From: Streptomyces sp. NBC_00483
GTDB taxonomy: Bacteria; Actinomycetota; Actinomycetes; Streptomycetales; Streptomycetaceae
Direction of reading: 5' to 3'
NCBI RefSeq assembly: GCF_036013745.1
Contig: NZ_CP107880.1
Span: 8,742,001 to 8,806,000 of the forward strand
Length of the DNA: 64,000 nt
The position numbers and the translations under genes were made by a program. Below are positions 40,158 to 51,230 of the stretch, in pieces (positions within the stretch are counted from its first letter, which is position 1; each line of letters begins with the position of its first letter). The notes beneath the pieces are model-generated. The model saw nothing but the letters and a program-made list of their open reading frames with translations, had not been told where the DNA came from and made no database searches.

Positions 40158-41155
40158 ATCGACCTACGGTCCTGATGAATCGGCGTACGGTCCTGCGCGC
40201 CGCGCTCGGCACCGCGGGCGCCGTCGCCCTCGGCGGCGCGCTCGCCGGCGACGTCTCCGGAATCGGCCGCGGTCCCAGCGGGGTGCTGCACCTGGCGACC
40301 GGGGAACCGACCGCCTTCTACGAGGCCTTCGGGCACCTCCTGGCCGATGAACTCACGGCGGCACACCCCGGCTTGCAATGCCGCGTCCGCACCACCGCGG
40401 GCAGCGTCGACAACATCGAGCGGCTGCGCGACGGCCGCGCCGATCTCGCCCTCGTCCTCACCGCCACCGCACGGGACGCCGCGGGCACCGACGTGTTCCC
40501 ACGGCCCGTGCCGCTGCGCGCGATCGGCCGGGTCTACGAGACGTACCTCCAGTTCGCCGTGCGCGCCGACGCGGACGTGCGGACCGTGGCCGACCTGCGC
40601 GGACACGTCGTCTCGCTGGGCGCCCCGGGCTCGGGGGCGGCCGTGTTCGGGGAACGGCTGCTGCACGCCGCGGGGCTGTCCCCCAGGACGGACGTGCGCG
40701 TACGTCATCTGCCGTTGAACGACGCGGCGAGCGCCATGGCGGCCGGTTCCGTGGACGGGCTGCTCGTGGCGGGCGGCGTCCCCCTGCCCGCGCTCAAGGA
40801 CCTCGACGAGCGGCCAGGCCTGCGTTTCCTGCCGCTGGCCGAGCTGCTGCCCCGGCTCGGCGGCCGGGACGCGCGGGCGGCTTCGGGCCTTGAACAGGTG
40901 GCGCTGCCGCAGGACGCGTACCGGGCTGCGGCCGGGGTCGCCACCATCGGTGTGTCCAACCTCCTGGTGTGCCGCCCCGACCTCGACCGTGACGTGGCCG
41001 ACGCGCTCACCCGCCTGCTGGTCCGGCGCGCCACACACCTCGTCCCCGGCAACGCGGTGGGCACCCAGTTCCTCGACGTCCGCAGCCTGATCGGTACGGG
41101 AGGCGTCGCCCTGCATCCGGGGGCGCTCGCGGCGTACCGGTCGCTGCACGGCTGA
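40154..41155 (+). CDS. TAXI-family solute-binding protein linked to a two-component system
   Basis: 333 aa from ATG 40154, overlapping the kinase stop by 4 bp. Tat-type signal MNRRTVLRAALGTAGAVALG (second Met). The mature TAXI binding domain has HLATGEPTAFYEAFGHLLADEL, RTTAGSVDNIERLRDGRADLALV, VSLGAPGSGAAVFGERLL and GLLVAGGVPLPALKDL. TAXI proteins normally feed a TRAP transporter, yet no TRAP membrane gene is here. Coupling to a histidine kinase suggests it presents a ligand to the sensor, or serves a TRAP permease encoded elsewhere. Confidence 0.87.
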   Translation: MNRPTVLMNRRTVLRAALGTAGAVALGGALAGDVSGIGRGPSGVLHLATGEPTAFYEAFGHLLADELTAAHPGLQCRVRTTAGSVDNIERLRDGRADLALVLTATARDAAGTDVFPRPVPLRAIGRVYETYLQFAVRADADVRTVADLRGHVVSLGAPGSGAAVFGERLLHAAGLSPRTDVRVRHLPLNDAASAMAAGSVDGLLVAGGVPLPALKDLDERPGLRFLPLAELLPRLGGRDARAASGLEQVALPQDAYRAAAGVATIGVSNLLVCRPDLDRDVADALTRLLVRRATHLVPGNAVGTQFLDVRSLIGTGGVALHPGALAAYRSLHG

Positions 41156-41163
41156 CCGTGGGG

Positions 41164-41748
41164 TCAGTGCGGACCGAGTGGGCGTCCCAGCCGTACGTTC
41201 CAGCGTCCCGACCGGCCGCTGAGTTCGGTGAGGGTCAGTGGTGGTACGTCGAGGCGCCAGAAGGTGGTGTGCGGCGCCCCCATCGCATGGACCACGGCGG
41301 CGCGCACCACCTCCGGTTCCACGATCGCGATCACCCGTCCGCTTCCGTGTTCGTCCGCCGCCGTCGCGTCGAGCCAGCGCCCGACGCGGGCGCAGACGGA
41401 CGCCACCGGCTCCCCGCCGTCCGGCGCGAAGTGCGGATCGCTGAGCCAGCGGGCCAGCGCCTCCGGTTCGGCCGCGCCCACCTCCTCCAACGTCCTGCCC
41501 CGCCACGGCCCCATCGCCATGCCCGCCACATCCGGTGGCGAGGACGCCGGGCCGAGCCCGAGCTCGTGCGCGGTCTCCTCGCATCGGGCGCTCGGGGACC
41601 TCACGACGGAGTCGGCGGGCGGCAGCGATCCGGCCGCTGCCCGCGCGGCGTTCCGGCCGGAGTCGTCGAGCGGACCGTTGTCGTCGAAGCGGGCCCGGCG
41701 CAGGGACGGGTTCATGGCGGGCGAGACGAAGAGGATGCGGCGGGTCAC
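41164..41748 (-). CDS. Degenerate histidine-phosphatase-fold protein near cobalamin genes
   Basis: 194 aa from GTG 41746-41748 (AAGGGAG upstream). Phosphoglycerate-mutase-like order of elements: ILFVSPAMNPSLRRARFD, GPLDDSGRNAARAAAGSL, VVRSPSARCEETAHELGL, then the WRGRTLEEV and VCARVGRWLD stretch, and IVEPEVVRAAVVHAMG. The catalytic RHG at the end of beta-1 is replaced by SPA and the second His site (normally SHG) by EPE, so ordinary phosphatase activity is doubtful. Such proteins are often seen with cobalt/cobalamin genes; here it lies 70 bp after meaB on the same strand. Confidence 0.72.
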   Translation of the reverse strand: MTRRILFVSPAMNPSLRRARFDDNGPLDDSGRNAARAAAGSLPPADSVVRSPSARCEETAHELGLGPASSPPDVAGMAMGPWRGRTLEEVGAAEPEALARWLSDPHFAPDGGEPVASVCARVGRWLDATAADEHGSGRVIAIVEPEVVRAAVVHAMGAPHTTFWRLDVPPLTLTELSGRSGRWNVRLGRPLGPH

Positions 41749-41818
41749 CTTGAACTCCCTTGGAGGCGCAGCGGGCGCGTACTCACTCTGTGCGTCATTC
41801 GATGCATCACTCGTCGCA

Positions 41819-42811
41819 TCACCCGTTGCGGAACGCGTCCAGGATGCGTTCCGCGGCCAGCGTGGCGGTGAGCGCGCCCTCGCGGACCTGCTGCTCCAAC
41901 CCGGGTGCCAGGGAGCGGACCTCCGGGTCGGCGTGCAGGCGGCCCAGCAGGTCGTCGCGGACCATCGTCCAGGTCCAGTCGACCTGTTGGTCGCGGCGCC
42001 GCTCGGCGAGGCGGCCCGACGAGTCGAGGAGGGTGCGGTGCTGTTCCAGGCGGTCCCAGACCGTGTCGAGGCCGCTCGACTCCCGGGCGCTGCAGCTGAG
42101 CACCGGCGGCGTCCAGAACGCGTCCTTGCCGTGCATCAGCCGCAGTGCGCCCGCCAGTTCACGCGCGGCGGCCTGCGCATCGCGCGCGTGCGGGCCGTCG
42201 GCCTTGTTCACGCTGATCACGTCGGCGAGTTCCAGGACGCCCTTCTTGATGCCCTGGAGCTGGTCGCCGGTGCGGGCCAGGGTGAGGAGCAGGAACGTGT
42301 CGACCATGTTGGCGACGGCCGTCTCCGACTGGCCCACGCCGACGGTCTCTACGAGCACCACGTCGTGGCCCGCCGCCTCCATGACGACGATCGACTCGCG
42401 CGTCGCCTTCGCGACACCGCCTAGCGTGCCCGCCGTGGGGGAGGGGCGCACGAACGCCGCCGGGTCGACGGCGAGGCGCTCCATGCGCGTCTTGTCGCCG
42501 AGGATCGAACCGCCCGTCCGGCTGGACGACGGGTCGACGGCGAGCACCGCCACCTTGTGCCCGAGGCCGGTCAGCATGGTGCCGAACGCGTCGATGAACG
42601 TCGACTTGCCGACGCCCGGCACCCCGCTGATCCCGATGCGCCGGGACCGGCCGCTGTGCGGCAGCAGCTGGGTGAGCAACTGCTGCGCCAGCGCCCGGTG
42701 TTGGGGGCGGGTGGACTCGACGAGGGTGATCGCGCGGGCGACGACCGCCCGCTTCCCGTCGAGGACACCCTTGACGTACGTGTCGAGATCGATGGCCATC
42801 CTCCGTGTCAC
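41819..42811 (-). CDS. meaB: MeaB/ArgK-family GTPase, methylmalonyl-CoA mutase chaperone
   Basis: 330 aa from GTG 42809-42811 (ATG 42797-42799 with GGAGG directly upstream is the alternative). G3E-type P-loop GTPase: Walker A GISGVPGVGKSTFIDAFG, VLAVDPSSSRTGGSILGDKTRM, VETVGVGQSETAVANMVD (switch/Walker B), NKADGPHARDAQ (guanine specificity, NKAD). MeaB loads cobalamin into methylmalonyl-CoA mutase and protects it from inactivation. It follows the mutase large subunit by 4 bp, the conserved operon order. Confidence 0.93.
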   Translation of the reverse strand: MTRRMAIDLDTYVKGVLDGKRAVVARAITLVESTRPQHRALAQQLLTQLLPHSGRSRRIGISGVPGVGKSTFIDAFGTMLTGLGHKVAVLAVDPSSSRTGGSILGDKTRMERLAVDPAAFVRPSPTAGTLGGVAKATRESIVVMEAAGHDVVLVETVGVGQSETAVANMVDTFLLLTLARTGDQLQGIKKGVLELADVISVNKADGPHARDAQAAARELAGALRLMHGKDAFWTPPVLSCSARESSGLDTVWDRLEQHRTLLDSSGRLAERRRDQQVDWTWTMVRDDLLGRLHADPEVRSLAPGLEQQVREGALTATLAAERILDAFRNG

Positions 42812-42815
42812 CGGC

Positions 42816-45004
<2,189 letters not shown>

Positions 45005-45005
<1 letters not shown>

Positions 45006-46816
45006 CAGGACACTCCCATGCGGTCGAGCGTGGCGGTGAGCACGGCCACGGCGTCACAGCCGGCGAAGACGTAGGTGTCGACCCCCGCGTACGTTCCCGG
45101 GCGGCCCGCGAGGAACACCTGGCCGGCGCCCGCCCCGCGCAGGGCCCGCGCGGTGGCCTCGGCCTCCTCCTCGTACACGGTGTCGCTGGAGCACAGGCAC
45201 GCCTCCAGCGCCCCGCTCTCCTCGAACGTGCCGTCCGTGACCGGTTCGATGCCGCCCGCCTGGAAGAGGTTGGCGGCGAAGCCGACGCGGGCGGTGTGTG
45301 CGGCGGCCGGGCCGAGCGCGGCCAGGTAGACGCGGGGGCGGGCGCCGGTCGCGGCGAGATGCGCGTCGGAACGGGCCCGCAGCGCCTCGAACGCCTCGTC
45401 GCGGCGTACGCGCGGCAGGCCGCCGGACGGCGGGGCCGGGGCCGGCTCACGCACGACGGTCTTCTCGGCGAGGCTCGGGAACTCGCTGACCCCGGTGACC
45501 GGTTCGCGGCGCGTGGCCAGCTTCTTGCTCCGCGCCTCCCAGGTCGCGGCCAGCCGCTCGCGGACCAGGCCCGAGCGCAGCGCCGCTGCCTGCCCGCCGG
45601 CCTTCTCGATCTCCTGGAAGAACTCCCAGCCCGCATGGGCGAGTTCGTCGGTCAGGCGCTCCACATACCAGGAGCCGCCCGCGGGGTCGACGACCCGCGC
45701 GAGGTGGGACTCCTCGATGAGGATGGTGGAGGTGTTGCGGGCGATACGGCGGGCGAAAGCGTCCGGCAGACCCAGCGCGTGATCGAACGGCAGCACGGTC
45801 ACGGAGTCGGCCCCGCCCGCCCCGGCCGCCAGCGACGCGACGGTGGTCCGCAGCATGTTCACCCACGGGTCGCGCCGGCTCATCATCACCGGTGACGTCA
45901 CCGCGTGCTGGAGCTGCGCACCCGAGGCGGTCGCCCCGCAGGCCTCCGCGACCCGCGCCCACAGGCGGCGCGCGGCACGGAACTTGGCGATGGTCAGGAA
46001 CTGGTCGGCACTCGCCGCGTACCGGAACTCCAGCTGCCCCAGGGCCTGTTGGACGCTCAGTCCGGCGTCCGTCAGAGCCCGCAGGTAGGCGACGCCGGTC
46101 GCGAGGGACGCGCCGAGCTCCTGGGCGGCCGACCCACCGGCCTCGTGGTACGGCAGCGCGTCCACGGTCAGCGCCCGCAGGCCCGGGTACTCGTCGGTGC
46201 ACAGCCGGGCCAGCGCGACGGCGGGCGCCGCGTCACCGGACTCGCCCGTACGCGCCTCGTGCCCCAGCGGGTCGGCGCCGAGGTTGCCCCGGGCGGCGTC
46301 GTGGGCGATGCCACATGTGTCGTAGAGCCGCAGCAGATCCCGCGCGGCGGCGTCGTACTCCGCTCCCGCGTCGAGTACGACGGGCGCCAGATCGAGGTGG
46401 ACACCGTCGAGCGCGGACGCGAGCGCGGAGACGGGGAAGCGGGCCGATTCGCCCACGGCCAGCCACAGTGACGTGACGCCGTTCTCCAGATCGGCCAGGA
46501 CCGCACCGGAGTCGGCGACCGTGTGCCGCTGCCGTACGTCCCAGCCGCCGGCCGCGTTGCCCTCGGCGCGCCCGCCGCGTACGAACGGCGCGAAGCCGGG
46601 CAGGCCGGGGTCGGGCGCGTTGCTGTCGGCTGTGTACAGGGGCGGGACGCGCAGCCCGTCCTCGAGCGCGGTGGACAGGGCGTACTCCGCCTCGGAGTCC
46701 GAGACTTCCTTGCCGGACTTGCGCAGAACACCCGCCACCAGGTGCTGCCATTGCTCAAGGGTCGCGTCAGGAAACTCGGCTGCCAGGGAGAGCCCGTCGT
46801 CAGGCAGGACCGTCAT
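45005..46816 (-). CDS. mutA: Methylmalonyl-CoA mutase, small subunit
   Basis: 603 aa; homologous to MutB but the non-catalytic partner of the heterodimer. Residues ~20-400 carry the mutase fold ([88 protein letters not shown]). The C-terminal part (~465-600) resembles the B12 domain but lacks the DxHxxG histidine, as expected for MutA. First gene of mutA-mutB-meaB; the promoter region to its right (46817-47013) includes a 23-bp tandem repeat. Confidence 0.93.
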
Positions 46817-46904
46817 GCCCGGATGCTAGGTCAGTCGGCTGCTGAACAGGGCGGGGCGCGAGTGTGACCTTGTTTACCTTGTCCTGAACGCGTCGCCGTC
46901 GTAT

Positions 46905-46950
46905 CGGCTGGGAACAACAGGTCCCTTCGGCTGGGAACAGCAGGTCCCTG
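46905..46950. repeat. Two tandem 23-bp repeats upstream of mutA
   Basis: 46905-46927 and 46928-46950 match at 21 of 23 positions (CGGCTGGGAACARCAGGTCCCT). Each unit holds an inverted GGGA...TCCC. They are about 90-135 bp upstream of the mutA start and 65-110 bp upstream of the riboswitch. Confidence 0.65.
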
Positions 46951-47013
46951 TTCGCCGACCGGCACCCACGCGAGCGAGTCGTTCGCGCCCCATCTTGGCC
47001 ATGCACGCGACAC

Positions 47014-47134
47014 GCGGTACGGTCCCAGGGTTATCGACGACAGCACGACGGAAGCCGGTGAGATTCCGGCACGGTCGCGCCACTGTATGCGGGGGCCTTC
47101 GGGCCGCTCCGTGAGTCAGACCCGGGCTGTCGTC
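47014..47134 (+). ncRNA. Cobalamin riboswitch controlling cbtB-cbtA
   Basis: Conserved cobalamin aptamer elements in order: GGAAGCCGGTGAGATTCCGG at 47050-47069, CGCGCCACTGTATG at 47076-47089, a GC hairpin around 47090-47108 and GTGAGTCAGACCC at 47111-47123. The closing stem pairs GACGACAGC (47036-47044) with GCTGTCGTC (47126-47134). It lies ~50 bp before the CbtB ribosome site (GAAGGAGG, 47167-47174), so ligand binding should block translation or transcription of the cobalt transporter genes. Confidence 0.92.
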
Positions 47135-47183
47135 CCTTGCACCACCGATATGGGACGCGAACTCCCGAAGGAGGCCTTGCGCG

Positions 47184-47405
47184 ATGGCGCAACACGTCGC
47201 CCAGCCGACTGCCACCACCCCCGCCATTCCGGCCAAGCTGCCGCTGAAGGTGATCGCCCCCTGGGCTGCCTTCTTCGGCATCCTGATGCTCGTCCTGCTC
47301 TACTTCGTCGGCGCCGAACAGGGCGCCACCTCCGTGTTCAGCGGTGCGGGGGTTCATGAATGGGTGCACGACGCCCGACACCTGCTCGGCTTCCCCTGCC
47401 ACTGA
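47184..47405 (+). CDS. cbtB: CbtB, small subunit of the cobalt transporter
   Basis: 73 aa from ATG 47184 (GAAGGAGG 47167-47174). A single TM helix (KVIAPWAAFFGILMLVLLYFVG) and the C-terminal histidine-rich signature HEWVHDARHLLGFPCH of CbtB, which is thought to bind cobalt. The gene follows a cobalamin riboswitch and precedes cbtA by 22 bp. The pair is a predicted cobalt uptake system repressed by cobalamin. Confidence 0.93.
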   Translation: MAQHVAQPTATTPAIPAKLPLKVIAPWAAFFGILMLVLLYFVGAEQGATSVFSGAGVHEWVHDARHLLGFPCH

Positions 47406-47427
47406 CCCAGAGGGATCCGACGCGCTC

Positions 47428-48198
47428 ATGAACTCAACAACCGTACGCAACCTGCTCGTTCGCGGCATGCTCGCGGGCCTCGCAGCGGGTGTGCTCGCCC
47501 TGGTGATCGCCTACTGGCTCGGCGAGCCCAATGTGGACAGCGCCATCGGCTTCGAAGGGGCCCACGCGGGGCACTCCCACGGCGACGAGGTCGAACTCGT
47601 CTCCCGGAGCCTGCAGTCCACGGCCGGCCTCGCCACCGGAGTCCTCGTCTACGGGGTCTCGTTCGGCGGCATCGCCGCACTCGCCTACTGCTTCGCCCTC
47701 GGGCGCGTCGGCCGCTTCGGCCCGCGCGCCACGGCGCTGCTCCTGTCGGGCTGCGCCCTGCTCGCCGTGTACGTCGTGCCGTTCCTGAAATACCCGGCCA
47801 ACCCGCCCGCCGTCGGCAACGGCGACACCATCGGCAAGCGCACCACCCTGTACTTCCTGATGATGGTGCTCAGCGTGCTCCTCGCCGTCGCCGCGACGAT
47901 CCTCGGCAAGCGGCTCGCGCCGAGGATCGGCACCTGGTACGCCACCGTCGTGGCGGTCCTCGGCTTCGCCGTGGTGATCGGTCTCGCGTACGCGTTCCTG
48001 CCCGTGATCAACGAGGTGCCGGCCCACTTCCCCGCGGCACTGCTGTGGCGCTTCCGGCTGTCCGCGCTCGCCATGCAGATCGTGATGTGGGGCGGATTCG
48101 GCCTGCTCTTCGGCGAGTTGGCCGAACGCCTGCTGAACCCGAAGCCGAAGCCGACAACGGCTCCGCCCGCACAGGCGTCGGTGCCCTCGGGTAACTGA
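47428..48198 (+). CDS. cbtA: CbtA, cobalt transporter
   Basis: 256 aa from ATG 47428. Five to six TM segments. The first loop has FEGAHAGHSHGDE, a histidine-rich cobalt-binding stretch of CbtA; later VVPFLKYPANPPAVGNGDTIGKRT and YFLMMVLSVLLAV are typical. It is co-transcribed with cbtB under the cobalamin riboswitch. It would supply cobalt for cobalamin, which the adjacent methylmalonyl-CoA mutase needs. A strong terminator follows at 48216-48251. Confidence 0.93.
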   Translation: MNSTTVRNLLVRGMLAGLAAGVLALVIAYWLGEPNVDSAIGFEGAHAGHSHGDEVELVSRSLQSTAGLATGVLVYGVSFGGIAALAYCFALGRVGRFGPRATALLLSGCALLAVYVVPFLKYPANPPAVGNGDTIGKRTTLYFLMMVLSVLLAVAATILGKRLAPRIGTWYATVVAVLGFAVVIGLAYAFLPVINEVPAHFPAALLWRFRLSALAMQIVMWGGFGLLFGELAERLLNPKPKPTTAPPAQASVPSGN

Positions 48199-48215
48199 CC
48201 TGCCCCCGAGGCACA

Positions 48216-48251
48216 CGAGAGGGCCCCCGGCACCGACCGGGGGCCCTCTCG
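48216..48251 (+). terminator. Terminator after cbtA
   Basis: Perfect 15-bp stem CGAGAGGGCCCCCGG (48216-48230) and CCGGGGGCCCTCTCG (48237-48251), loop CACCGA, 18 bases after the cbtA stop. Confidence 0.9.
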
Positions 48252-48449
48252 CGTTTCACGGACACCACCGATGGGTCGAAGAATCACCCGCGACCGGGCG
48301 CTCTGGAGTGAGTCGTATTCAGTGACGACTGGGCCAGGTCTTGTGGGCGCGAGCAGTGTCAGTGCCGGGACGTAGCCTCGGGGTCTCTGTTCGTTCGTGC
48401 GTCTTCTGCGTGTGATCGCAGGGGGCGATGTTCCGCAAGGGGTCTGAGC

Positions 48450-48929
48450 ATGGGTTCTGACGTGTCGGTCGACGGGCGCGCCGACTTCGATTTTCTCTTC
48501 GGCCGCTGGCGGGTGCGCAACCGCAAGCTGGTGGACGTCGCCGACCTGGCGTGTGAGGAGTGGGTCGAGTTCGATGCGACGTCGGCGATCGAGCCGATCC
48601 TGGGTGGGTTGGGGCATGTCGATCGGATATGGACCGACAGCTTCGAGGGGTTCACGCTGCGCCAGTTCGATCCGGAAGCCAAGATCTGGCGGATCTGGTG
48701 GGCCTCCAGCACCCGGCCCGGCCATCTCGACCCGGCCATGGAGGGGGCCTTCAGCGACGGCTTGGGTCGTTTCTACTGTGACGACGTTCTGGGCGGTCAT
48801 GCCGTGAAGGTCCGCTTCGACTGGACCAACTCCTCACCCGACGCGGCCCGGTGGGAGCAGGCGTTCTCCTACGACGGCGGAGCCACCTGGCGCACCAACT
48901 GGACCATGGACCTCAGCCGGATCGCGTAG
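48450..48929 (+). CDS. Conserved hypothetical protein (DUF1579-like beta-barrel)
   Basis: 159 aa from ATG 48450. The N-terminus DFDFLFGRWRVRNRKLVDVA and the tryptophan-rich body (IWRIWWASSTRPGHLDPA, VKVRFDWTNSSPDAARWEQAFSYDGGATWRTNW) resemble the DUF1579/calycin-like small barrel proteins that may bind lipids or sugars. No signal peptide. Monocistronic between the cbtA terminator and a GntR gene; the ~200-bp gap before it shows no clear operator. Function unknown. Confidence 0.72.
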   Translation: MGSDVSVDGRADFDFLFGRWRVRNRKLVDVADLACEEWVEFDATSAIEPILGGLGHVDRIWTDSFEGFTLRQFDPEAKIWRIWWASSTRPGHLDPAMEGAFSDGLGRFYCDDVLGGHAVKVRFDWTNSSPDAARWEQAFSYDGGATWRTNWTMDLSRIA

Positions 48930-49034
48930 CTGCGGTAGCAGTGGGCGATGGAGTCACGGGGGCCGAGGGGGATTTGGGGAAGCTGGTGGCAGACCCATTG
49001 CCCTTGGTCGCTACGGCAGTTACGGTCCAGTCGT

Positions 49035-49045
49035 ATATGACATAT
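49035..49045. promoter_or_regulatory. 11-bp palindrome ATATGACATAT at the GntR start
   Basis: Perfect inverted repeat ATATG-A-CATAT at 49035-49045, overlapping the ATG 49037 that I take as the GntR start. It could be the regulator's own site. If so, the true start may be the later TTG/ATG codons. Confidence 0.45.
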
Positions 49046-49720
49046 GAGATTCCATTTGGGGGCTCGACCTTGCCTGCTTTCAGTCCGGCCACCTTGCCGT
49101 CGCGGACCGCGCACGTACTCGAGGCCATCAAGGCGGCGATCCTGAATGGGGAGTTCAAGCCGGGAACCGCGCTGGTGGAGAACGTGCTGGCGGGGGAGTT
49201 CGGTGTGTCGAAGACGCCCGTGCGTGAGGCGTTGAAGGCGCTGGAGGGCTCGGGGCTCGTCGTCATCCGGCCGTTCGCCGGCACCACGGTGCGGGAGCTG
49301 AGCGAGCAGGACGCGATGGCGGTCTACGACATGCGCCTGCTCCTGGAGCCGGAAGCGGTGCGGCGCAGCGTCGTCGCGGGCAGTGACTTCTCCGGCGCGG
49401 CACAGGCGTTGGAGCGCGCGGCGCTTGCCGAGGACGCCTCGACCCGCTCCACCGCCAACAGGGACTTCCACCGCGGTCTCTACGCCGGGTGCGGCAACCC
49501 GCTGCTGCTCCGCACGCTCGACGGGCTCCGCGATCAGACGGCGCTCGTCTCCGCGTCCTCCTGGGCCCGGTCACCGTCGTGGCAGGAGGAGTCCCGCGAG
49601 CACGCGGCTGTACTCGAGTGCGTGCGGTCAGGGAAGGGCGACGAGGCTGCCACGCTCGTCCGGCGTCACATCGAGGGATTCGTGGCCCGGCACCTTCAGG
49701 AGGAGACGCTCACTCACTGA
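49037..49720 (+). CDS. GntR-family (FCD) regulator of the acid-sugar operon
   Basis: 227 aa from ATG 49037. Winged HTH: HVLEAIKAAILNGEFKPGTALVENVLAGEFGVSKTPVREALKALEGSGLVVIRPF; FCD domain: AVYDMRLLLEPEAVRRSV, NRDFHRGLYAGCG, QEESREHAAVLECV, LVRRHIEGFVARHL, with the three His/acid ligand positions. It is followed by a hairpin (49742-49781) and, 53 bp further, by MFS, DapA-like and dehydratase genes, so it should regulate them in response to an acid intermediate. Confidence 0.85.
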   Translation: MTYEIPFGGSTLPAFSPATLPSRTAHVLEAIKAAILNGEFKPGTALVENVLAGEFGVSKTPVREALKALEGSGLVVIRPFAGTTVRELSEQDAMAVYDMRLLLEPEAVRRSVVAGSDFSGAAQALERAALAEDASTRSTANRDFHRGLYAGCGNPLLLRTLDGLRDQTALVSASSWARSPSWQEESREHAAVLECVRSGKGDEAATLVRRHIEGFVARHLQEETLTH

Positions 49721-49741
49721 ACAGCCGGACAACTGAAGACG

Positions 49742-49781
49742 AGGTGCGGCCCGTTCACCGCCAAGATCCCGGGCCGCACCT
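49742..49781 (+). terminator. Hairpin between the GntR gene and the transporter operon
   Basis: 12-bp stem AGGTGCGGCCCG (49742-49753) and CGGGCCGCACCT (49770-49781), 16-nt loop, after the GntR stop. It would end the regulator transcript or act as an attenuator before the MFS start at 49833. Confidence 0.7.
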
Positions 49782-49832
49782 CAGAGATCCACGCTCCACA
49801 AGGAGCGTCGCCGTTACCCACTAGGAGCAACG

Positions 49833-51230
49833 ATGCCCCAGTCTAACGTGCGCACGTCCGCCCCAGCAGGGCCAGGTCCCGTTCGCGAGCGCAGCCGTAT
49901 GCGCTGGACGATCGTCGGATTCTCGGCCCTCGGGCTGACCATCGCCTATCTCGACCGCGCCGCCATCAGCGTCGCGATGCCGTTCATGTCCAAAGAGTTC
50001 CACATCAGCTCGGCGGTGCAGGGGGTTCTGCTCTCCGCCTTCTTCTGGACGTACGCGATCTTCCAACTCCCGTCCGGCTGGCTGCTCGACCGCTTCGGTC
50101 CCCGGGTGATCTACCCGATCGCGGTCGGCTGGTGGTCGATCTGGACCGCCCTGACCGCGTTCTCCCAGGGGGTCGGATCGGTCATCGTGTTCCGGCTCGG
50201 CCTGGGCATCGGCGAGGCCCCGGTGCAGCCGGCGAACGTCAAGGTGGTCTCGCGGTGGTTCCCCCGCCGGGAGCGCGCCTTCGCGTCGAGCCTGTTCGAC
50301 ATGGGTCAGCAGATCGGAACGGCTCTCTCGGTCCCGATCGTGACCGCGCTGATCACGTTCAGCGGCTGGCGCACGGCCTTCGTCGTGATCGGCGTCGCCG
50401 GTCTGCTGTGGATCGTCGGCTGGAAGATGGTCTACCGCGATCCCGAGAAGCATCCGCGCGTCTCCGCCGCGGAGTTGGCGCACATCCAGTCCGACCAGGG
50501 CGAGATGGTGGCCGCGCAGAACGCGGACGTCGACCACCAGGCGTCGTGGCGCGTGCTGTTGCGCAACAACCAGGTGTGGGCGCTGATGACGGGATACGTC
50601 TTCCGCTCGCTCGCCGGCGCGTTCTTCCTCACCTGGTACCCGAGTTACCTCCTCGACGACCGCGGCTTCTCCGAGGCCGAGTTCGGGATGGTCGGCGCCA
50701 TCCCACCCCTCATCGCCATCGGCTCCACGGTCCTCGGCGGCATCGTCTCCGACCGCATGCTGGCGTCCGGGATGTCCACGAACCTGGCACGCAAGATACC
50801 GATCGTCTCCGGGCTCGCACTCAGCGCCTGCATCGGGTTCTCTCCCTTCATCGAGAGCAACGTCGTGGTCATGACCGTGCTGACCGTCAGCAACGCGGCA
50901 CATTCCTTCGCAGGCGCCGCGATCCTGAGCCTGCCGGCGGAGGTCGCCTCCTCGCCGGCGACCGTCGGCTCGGTCGCCGGGTTCCAGAACTTCGGCTCCC
51001 AGCTCGGCAATCTCACCAGCCCGATCGTGATCGGACTCTTCCTGACCTTCGGCAACGGTTCCTACCTCGGCCCGCTGCTCGGCTCCGCCGCCTGCTGTCT
51101 GATCAGCGCGGCCATCTACCTGTTCTGGGTCCGGATCAAGCCCGTCACACCCGTGAGCGCCCTTGCGTCAGCCACCGATTCCGACCCGGACCCCGACTCC
51201 GACTCCGCATCCAAGGGGGCCACTTCGTGA
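49833..51230 (+). CDS. MFS anion:cation symporter (ACS family), sugar-acid uptake
   Basis: 465 aa, 12 TM, ATG 49833 (AGGAGC upstream). ACS-family signs: SALGLTIAYLDRAAISVAMPFM in TM1, QLPSGWLLDRFGPRVIYP (motif A), FRLGLGIGEAPVQPANVKVVSRWFPRRERAFASSLFDMG, and YLLDDRGFSEAEFGMV. ACS carriers import glucarate, galactonate, tartrate, phthalate and like acids. The stop overlaps the DapA-like start (GTGA), and a sugar-acid dehydratase follows, so a hexonate or aldarate is the likely substrate. The C-terminal tail is a run of Asp/Ser/Pro. Confidence 0.9.
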   Translation: MPQSNVRTSAPAGPGPVRERSRMRWTIVGFSALGLTIAYLDRAAISVAMPFMSKEFHISSAVQGVLLSAFFWTYAIFQLPSGWLLDRFGPRVIYPIAVGWWSIWTALTAFSQGVGSVIVFRLGLGIGEAPVQPANVKVVSRWFPRRERAFASSLFDMGQQIGTALSVPIVTALITFSGWRTAFVVIGVAGLLWIVGWKMVYRDPEKHPRVSAAELAHIQSDQGEMVAAQNADVDHQASWRVLLRNNQVWALMTGYVFRSLAGAFFLTWYPSYLLDDRGFSEAEFGMVGAIPPLIAIGSTVLGGIVSDRMLASGMSTNLARKIPIVSGLALSACIGFSPFIESNVVVMTVLTVSNAAHSFAGAAILSLPAEVASSPATVGSVAGFQNFGSQLGNLTSPIVIGLFLTFGNGSYLGPLLGSAACCLISAAIYLFWVRIKPVTPVSALASATDSDPDPDSDSASKGATS

